From Gnetum montanum (Eukaryota > Streptophyta > Gnetopsida > Gnetales > Gnetaceae), in NCBI GenBank assembly GCA_015680685.1, contig MNCI01008582.1:495427-559426 (forward strand): DNA of 64,000 nucleotides. Direction: 5' to 3'. The position numbers and the translations under genes are program-made. The notes under the pieces were generated by a model. It was given only the letters and a program-made list of their open reading frames with translations, searched no databases and was not told where the DNA came from. Of this stretch, positions 56,481 to 64,000 are shown in pieces (positions within the stretch are counted from its first letter, which is position 1; the number at the start of each line of letters is the position of its first letter).

Positions 56481-58560
56481 ATTACTGTGGTTGCTGTGGT
56501 TTGCCCCTTCCATCACATGGTCATTTTTTCCTAGGTTGTGATGGCCCTCCTGCATGCAGTCCTTGCTTAGGTGTCATGCCATCACAGATATAACCCAGGA
56601 TTAGTTTCTTAGGTATAATCTTTATTTCTTTTGGATACCTTTCTTTATTTGATTAGGTTATGTTTATTGATTAAAAATTAGGATTTTATCATTAAGTCCT
56701 TATTTATTAATCGCAGGCATATGTGATTTTATCAACATTTTATTCATGCTTTAATGGAGATTGATATTTGATATTAACTCTTGTGATTATTAATTTAATA
56801 TTATTTTAATATCTTATCCATGAGGAGTTAGAAAAATTTCTAAAAACTTTTCAATGAAAACCTAAAGTTTCACGACCCCACAACATAAATGATACCTCTG
56901 GTAGCTCCAGGATTGAAAAATAGTTAAATGGGTAAGACGTTATGGCTCTTGGAAGGCTCTAAGCTTCGAAACATTGCAAAAACTCCTCATGTGTTTCTTA
57001 GAAAATGTGATTAATTAGCTAAGTCTCATACATATTTATAATTTTTTTTTGCTATGTTGATATAGATATGTCAATGAAGTTGTGTCCACTATATTGGTTG
57101 CATCGATGGGGATGCGTTGACATGGTTATTTGCAGCTATTCTTTACTTGAAAATATCAAAGGATTTTGAAGGAATTTTGGGTTGAAATAAGAGTTAAATG
57201 TGAGCAAAAAAGCTAGAAAAGCATGAAATAACATAATTAAGGTTATGGTTTACAATATTGAAATACTTTGATCATGTGGGATGAGTTATTAGAGGAAGAT
57301 TCTTATGCCAAATTAGAGCAAAAATTGAATGTTGCAAGCTATTGAGAAGATCAAGATTGTAATGAGGCCTATGGGTACTTGAAGAAAACCAAAACATATG
57401 TAGGTGGGTATTCTCCAAAGTAGGCTTATGACAAATATGCTCTTGCATAACCTCATCGGTGGGAGTCCATAGGCACCAAGGATGAGGAATGATTATTTTA
57501 AGTTAAAATCTTTACCCATGTGAGGGATTGTCTTAGGATTATGCAAACTATAAAAAAAAACTATTAATTTACCATGGCATCAGGTAGTAAGATGAGAGAA
57601 AATAGAGTATGTGAACCAATAGAAAGAGAGTGGTAGATAAATAATCTGCATCATGGTTACATGAAATACTTAGTGAAATTGTGATTAAGATGATTTGATA
57701 CTAGTTCATTCTAAGTCTTGACCAAGTCCATTTCAATCACAGTAATCTTACATTAACATATCCATTCTCTCCTACTATCAAGAGCCTATCACAACAACAA
57801 GGGATAACCATCACTCAAAGAAAAGATGAAAAAAGAAGAAGGAAGTAGGTAGGGCCTTAGTTAGAGAAGTGTCTTTGAGAATAGATAACATGACTTTTCA
57901 TCTTGATAACTAGGGCTTGTACTCCATGAATTTGTCAAAGGAGTGTGCTTTGAATTCTTGGTTTGTTTATTATTTTTTATTTTTTTTAATTTTTTTTAAT
58001 CAATAACCACACCATACAAAGACATGTTTCCTCTATGGTCCATAGTAGGAGTGATGGTATACTAATGAGGAGTCATAGAACTAAGGAAGGAAATTGAGAA
58101 AAGAATATAACAAATCCCCTTGAGGTCCCACACTTTTCCATTTGAACTTGGTCCTTTTTTAGTTTCTTTAATAACAAGATCACATGTTACTTTTAGTTTT
58201 ATAGGAAATAACCTTTATGTTTCCATGATGCAGACTCCACATGAAATAGATGGAATGGGTGGATGTTGTGAACTCAATGCTTAATACCACTAGAAAATTA
58301 ACATGCTATGAGTAGACAACATAATCCAAAGACATAGTTAACATTTTCTAATGAATCATAACTTTGATAGCTGCATTCAACAATTTTCAAAATTCATAGT
58401 AGCCATTGAAAAATAATTGAGATTTCAAGTAAGACTAAATGAAAATAAGAAGAAAAAACAAGAAAATAAAAACATATAAAATAATTAGCATAATTTAAAG
58501 AAAATGAAAAACATATATAGAATATTGTAAAAAAAAGGAAGAAATATTTTTTTTTCTCAT
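56481..58560 (-). other. Spacer of the second element
   Basis: Non-coding. The part at 57840-57960 matches (inverted) the spacer around 36260-36420. At 57055-57125 the minus strand has a U3-like block (GTCAACGCATCCCCATCGATGCAACC) at the place of 37095-37210. Confidence 0.6.
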
Positions 58561-59720
58561 CAAGGTGTTATGGTGGATGGATATCTTGACTATACATAAG
58601 TTGAAAAGGGATGGTCCGAAAAATGGAGCAAGCTTATCCTTGATCAAAGGTGTTAGTGTTGTGGCTAGTTGCTTGGAAATTTAAGAACGGTTTAAGTTGT
58701 TGGCTATTGACTAGCATATACTTTTGAAGACTTGTTAAATGGTAAATTATCATAGCCTTAGAAGCAAAAGTTAAGCGTACGATGCAAGGACCTTCCTATA
58801 ATGTCTAAAACTTAGTTTGTTGCTACACATGTATGGGATACCAATAGAGAACCTTGTCTCTTAGGTTGAATGTAGCGTTTCTATTTCACGCATGGTGACA
58901 TCATTTATTGTATGCCTTATGCACTTCATTCATTATTAGAGATACACTTCGATTTTCATCTAGCATGTTAAGTGTCATGAATTGTTCCTTTTATGCAAGG
59001 TTAATGTGTAAGTCAAGTTCATAGGTAGTTATAATTGTATGGAGTTTAGCTTGAATTAGATGTTTTGGTAACTTTGTGTAGTAACTCATAGGGAGAGTAA
59101 CCTTTAGGAAGTTTCTATGTTGAGAGATATGTCCAAAGGGCATTGTTGAGTATGTTTCTCTAGTCATTCCTATATCTACTGATATTTCATGTTAGAATTT
59201 GTGTGATTTTCCTATTAGTTATCTCTCATTGATCATTGGCTTGGTAGTGATAGGGTGTTATGAGTTCAGGTTGCTACCCTAAACATTACATTAACTTATG
59301 AAAGATAGTACATGTGAAATATGTTCCATTGTTAGAAATTAGTGATTTGGGAACATGAAACTTGTTTACCATCAATTGTTGAAAAAATTGAGCTACAATA
59401 GTAGAAGTATGGTCAAAAATGGCTGCAGCACCAATCCACTTAGTACAGTAGTCAACAACAACCATAATGCTTGACTTCCTATTGAACATGAGAGTGACGG
59501 CTCCCATGAAGTCAATTCCTCAAAGATCGAATGGCTCTAGTGGTTGAATCCATTGTTGGGGCCCTTCTATGCTTGTTGTCATTCCTTCATTAGGTTGACA
59601 CTACTTATAAGAAAGACAAAAATGATCAGTGTTCTTGAAGATTGTTGATCAAAATTATAGTACCATCAAGATCTTTATGTTCTTCTTCTTCCTACATAGT
59701 GTCCTCCACAAGGACCCTTG
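58560..59720 (-). pseudogene. Integrase of the second element
   Basis: The minus strand has GPCGGHYVGRRRT (zinc domain), MVVVDYCTKWIGAA, SLISNNGTYFT with Asn in place of the second catalytic Asp, and TPYHYQANDQ, stop, EITNRKI with the catalytic Glu kept. NALWTYLST and VLYWYPIHV follow. Many stops. Confidence 0.78.
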
Positions 59721-59799
59721 TAAGCATTTTGGAAAATTCTTAAATGATTTGCCTTAGGTACACACCATCATACTAGGCCATTTACACAAACCTTGTAGA

Positions 59800-61200
59800 G
59801 GCTACCCTCAGTCTCCATGTAGTGTTTGTCTTGGTGAAGAAATTTTTGTTTCCTCCTATGATCCCATCTAGTATGAGTCTCCTGTGTGAGTAGCTATAAA
59901 AGGAATTCATCATACCAATGCATAATCCTTGGTGCATGAACTTTAGTTGCCTTAGCAAAGAAAATTTCATTTGGAAACTAATCAAATAAGGGCTCTTCGT
60001 TGTTATTGCTATCCCATCTTAACCAAGAGCAATGACTTGAAACTACATTTTTGGTTCATTTTCTTCCCATCCTTGTATAATAAAACTCCTCTAAGATATC
60101 CAACTATCATATCACATAGGGGCTTACCATTGGCTTCTTCATATGGAAGCAGACTGCACTGTGACAAGTATGCATAAAAATTGGGTATCTAAGCAAATAG
60201 TGCCTAAGTTCTTTGAAGACATACACCATAGTCATGAGTTCTCTTTCTATTGTGATATAATTAAATTATGCACCAAAAATGGTTTTGCTTGCATAATGGA
60301 TATAATATGGGTGTTTTTGATCATACATTTGTGTCAATACCACTCTTAATGCATAGTTGGATGCATCTATCACGATGTAGAAGAATTTGGGCCAATTAGA
60401 AGCATGTCGAATGGGTGTCTCTACAGGCTTCTATTTTAGGTATTGGAATGCTTTTTTTCATTCCCTGGTCCATTCAAAGATTGCATCCTTCCTGGCAAGC
60501 TTGACGAATGATTTGTCAATTTTAGACAAATTTTTAATGAAACACCTATAGTAACCAATGTAGCCAATGAATGACCTTACATCTTTAATAGTTGGATGTT
60601 GTCTTGTTATTCCTTTGATGATAATTACCTTTTCAAGGTTCATCTCGATGCCCTTCCCTAAACTTTTATGCCCTAAACCAACATAATCTTAAACCATCAA
60701 ATGGCTTTTCTGCCAGTTGAGTCATAGGTTTGTCTTTACATATTATTTTAATACCTACTCAAGACGATCTAGCACTTGTTTAAAATCTATGCCATAGGTG
60801 GAGAAGTCATTCATGAAGACTTATACATCACTACCAATGTGCTATTGAAATATACTTAGAACTAAGCATTGGAAAGTTATAAGGACATTACAACATCTTC
60901 TTGGATGCGAATGTTCCTAAGGGACTTGTAAAGGTTGTTTTAGCCTAGTCATTTGAAGCAAGTTATATTTGGTTGTACTCAATGTACCCACCCAGCAAAT
61001 TCTAATAATTATGCCCTATAGTTGTATCTAAAACTTGGTCCACAAATAACAATAGAAAATGCTCTTTGAACATAGCCATGTTCAATAGCCTAAAGTGATT
61101 ACAGACCCTCCATTACCATTCTTTCTTTGATACAATAAAACCATTAGATAAATGAGTCCTTTTTTCAAAAAATTTTGAACTTCATTTTTAATAACTTTTT
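59800..61200 (-). pseudogene. RT and RNase H of the second element
   Basis: Minus-strand VFMNDFSTYG (Asn codon at 60811-60809) has the same Asp-to-Asn change as the plus-strand element. GITRQHPTIKDVRSFIGYIG, YYRCFIKNLSKI, VIDASNYALRVVL (first RNase H Asp kept), NYITIERELM and KNVVSSH follow. Confidence 0.8.
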
Positions 61201-61809
61201 TCATTTTTAGATTTAACGTTTGGTATAGATATCTCTTAGATTTCATATTGGAATCTATATAAATTTGATGTTAGCATATGCATGGATCAATTCCTGTCAA
61301 TTCAATGCATAATCCAACAAAGGATGTTTACCATTTTTTGACTACCTTTAACAAGTTCTTATTTTGTTCCATAGTGTGATTGACATTGATGATTACCTAT
61401 CCATCCTTTTAAAGAAATACATATTCTAAAGTTGCTAGTAAAGTTTTCAATTCCATGGGCTATTATCTAGAAATCTCAAGGATTCACAACTCTTTCTAAT
61501 TAATTTTTGCTTACACGTATTCTATTTTGAAGAGTTGGTTCTAAATTTAGTTCATTTCATCCATTTTATTGATATAAGCACTAGTAAGGATTTTAACTGG
61601 TTCCATACACGTTGTTGAACTAGAGTTAATCTGTGTTATCAACCACAAGATACCCTTTTATTTTGTGATTGTTTCATACAAGTACTTTTGATGATCTGAT
61701 GTTTGAGAACACTTCTTTCATGTTGTGATGATGTGTTGTTTACAACCTATATTTTTTGCACATAATGATACCCTATGTCAATGTATGTAATACATAGAAT
61801 CATATTCTC

Positions 61810-62330
61810 CTCGACCTTTTCAAATTAGTTTTCCTTGGATATTTTCAAGAAGAGGTCTATGATCCTAAGCTTGGAATTAATTTTGTTTAGGCAAGCCCAT
61901 CCCATGATAATTGCAAAGTCCTCCTTACAGTTGTCCACATTGATGACCACGAAATTTGTTGGATAGGACCATTGGCAAATGGTGGTTACAATATCCTCCA
62001 TTGGTCCCAAGAGAACATTGATGCATTGATCACCAAGTTCTAATCTAATGTGACATTTCTTTAGTGGAGGTGAGTTTCAAGTTTTATACATTTTTTGAAA
62101 AATTAAGTTCAATTCGTTATCAAAGTCTAGTAGAGCATGGCACGGATCATTTCTTGTAGTTTATATGGAAATTATAGGACTTCTAGGATCATATCTTTAC
62201 CTTGTAAGGTATCCTAATTTTATCTAATCTTTGACTACATGAGTTAACAACATAGTATGTAGATTTTAGGACCTTTCATTTAAAGGCATCTCATTACTGA
62301 GTTTTGGAGTTGTTTAGGAAGGATTTGTAG
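61810..62330 (-). pseudogene. Protease region of the second element
   Basis: Minus-strand ALLDFDNELNLIFQKMY, SPPLKKCHIRLELGDQ and ICQWSYPTNFVVINVDNCKE followed by FAIIMGWACL match the plus-strand protease blocks. The active site reads DFDN rather than DFGS. Homology fades at about 62340. Confidence 0.7.
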
Positions 62331-62399
62331 CCAAACATGCCTATGGGGATTTAGGTGGACTTTTGGGTTTGAAGAAAGTCCTTTTCAAGGGCTTACACT

Positions 62400-64000
62400 T
62401 AGAATGACACTACAAATTATCATCTCGATGTAGGTTCACAGCCCGTGTGGAATTGCATTGCCAAGGTTTTAGAGGCATCTCACTATGCATAGGTGATGAA
62501 GGTGGTAAAGGTGTGAAACTTAAAGGTACATAGTTGGGATGATATGAAAAATCTTTTCTTAGCCCAATTTGGCAATCAATTGGATCAACAAAAACTATAT
62601 TATGGACCAGTATAAGCTAAGAGTCAATTAGAGATTTCAATATTAAATTTCAACGAATTTGTAGGCTCTTTCAAACACAATATAGACCATCAAACGAAAT
62701 GCTTAGAGATACTTATCTTAAGGCTGTGAATCCCAATATTTCAGTCTGGTTAAGAATTACTCCAAACTTGATAACACTGAATGACTACTTTATTGAGATT
62801 GTACAATTAGAAAAACAACTAAACTTGAACAATGAAGGGATTATCACAACTCAAAAAATAGAAGAAAAGATGATGATTCTTGTGCAAGATTTTGCTCAAC
62901 TTAAAGCATTATCAAGGCCATCTCATATTAAAAATAGAAAAAGAGTTAGAAAGTAAGGAATTTGAAAAAGGAAAATTACTTAAAGACTTATCCAACAAAA
63001 TAGTGAAACTATAAAAATCTTTTGTAAAAGTTAAAATCAAGGAGAAAAAGAAAAATAGAAAATATAAGCATCAAGACACTAAGGTAGTAGAAGATGAGGA
63101 TGAAAGTGATTTTGCTATGTCTAACTTCCTTGATATTGAATTAGATAATGAGTTATCTAGTGTTCGTTATGCAAGCAAATCTTCTAACAAGTGATACTTC
63201 TTCTCTATCAAGTTCTGAGGAGGATATATTGTCAGATGAAGAGTGTAATAACACTGAAGAAAATGGATATAATATGAGATCAAAAGAAAGATTAACTACT
63301 TCCATGCTTCCAAATGTTATTTCTGATACATCAACAAAATGAAAAATTTTTGAACCAAATAGAAGAAAGACAAATAAAAATAAAGAAGATCAAGTACAAC
63401 AAACTACTCAAAATCAGTCTTTTAATAAATGGATGAAGAAACTAGGCTTTTATTGAGAAGGAGTATACAATTTGATTGAATATCTGAAACATGTTAGGGC
63501 CAATATTAGCATATATCAATTCTTATAGATGGGACATTAGCAAAGAAAAGCTTTAGAATTCATTAAAGATAAAAAGAGAGTTGAAGAGTTAGAGTTAAGC
63601 TATGCGTCTAACATTGATAAGATAGCAAAAACTAGCTATGATTGTACTCTTGATAAAGAAGCTCCTTCTTTTCTTTTAACAATAAATTTAAAAGACAAAT
63701 ATATTCATAATTTTTTTGTTGATTATGGCGCTGCCTCTACTATCATGCCATTGACTATATGAAAAAAAAAATAGATTGACTCTTGAAAAGTCCAATAAAA
63801 AGATCATTCAAGTGGAGAAAAGTATAGTGAAGATTGTGCATCAGTTACCCAATGTTCTATTAGAAATTTCTTTTGAACCCTATATAAAAAGTAAAGTAAT
63901 TATTCAAGTGACGGATATACTAGATTCACATAGTCTTTTGTTGAGTAGGAGTTGGAGTAAGAATTTCTCAGGTTACATATCAATAGATTACTCACATATG
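62400..64000 (+). mobile_element. Ty3-type gag-protease fragment running off the window
   Basis: Gag-like blocks HSWDDMKNLFLAQFGNQLDQ and LEISILNFNEFVGSF occur at 62530-62690. A charged Ser/Glu-rich linker (62860-63340) follows. A protease then has LLTINLKDKYIHNFFVDYGA and ASTIMPL (63676-63760), where the active-site DSGA is DYGA. ILDSHSLLLSRSWSKNFSGY and ISIDYSH follow to the edge, as after the protease in several plant Ty3 elements. It is a different lineage from the Athila-like elements and opposite to the one at its left. Confidence 0.7.

Larger units (their letters stand above)
51826..62340 (-). mobile_element. Second, older Athila-like element (3' LTR to protease), split by a solo LTR
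   Basis: Read on the minus strand: protease (62330-61810), RT-RNase H (61200-59800), integrase (59720-58560), spacer with internal U3-like block, 3' ORF (56480-55754 and 54960-52850), polypurine tract (52741-52732) and 3' LTR (52731-51826). It matches the 28456-41671 element in order and throughout. The 5' LTR and gag are missing; the right break is near 62340-62450. It is more decayed than the plus-strand element. Confidence 0.88.

Overview
The window is plant nuclear DNA, most likely from a very large genome such as a gymnosperm. It has one host gene spread over at least 29 kb by giant introns, and everything else is AT-rich intron or flanking sequence packed with decayed retrotransposons. 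There are no bacterial-type operons, CRISPR arrays, rRNA genes or intact tRNA genes.

Host gene (minus strand): five exons at 50207-50336, 47847-47929, 47511-47576, 23130-23230 and 21326-21444 join in phase with GT-AG borders. They encode 166 residues of a DUF185/MidA (NDUFAF7-like) S-adenosylmethionine-dependent methyltransferase, including the glycine-rich motif EIGGGSG. The third intron is 24.3 kb. The exon after 21326 was not found, so positions 1-21325 are probably one more giant intron.

LINEs: seven L1-type copies of one family are present, called A (1-2070, +), F (2179-3535, -), B (about 5725-10600, +), C (about 10600-16036, +), D (16309-17335, -), G (20016-21085, +) and E (about 24076-28325, +). 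Combined, they show ORF1 (DUF4283-like plus CCHC), then ORF2 (apurinic endonuclease, reverse transcriptase, zf-RVT), a long coiled coil, and a C-terminal domain of about 100 residues with a constant LD-x2-H-x6-C-x-C-x2-LP pattern, followed by a short A tail. I do not recognise that terminal domain.

LTR elements: a complete Athila-like Ty3 element (28456-41671, TSD CAAGG, tRNA-Asp-type primer site) lies in the 24-kb intron. A related, older copy (51826 to about 62340, -) lies upstream of the gene and is split by a solo LTR (54965-55753, TSD CTAAC). Both carry a long coiled-coil ORF after integrase, preceded by a U3-like palindromic block that may be an internal promoter. A Ty1/copia gag fragment (4600-2071, -) is split by LINE-F. 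A Ty3-type LTR end with a tRNA-Met primer site lies at 43607, and a further gag-protease fragment runs off the right edge (62400-64000, +). Two copies of a tRNA-headed SINE candidate lie at 4690 and 22235.

Almost all damage is G-to-A or C-to-T, as expected for methylated, silenced repeats. The elements are nested, and target duplications let several insertions be placed in order.
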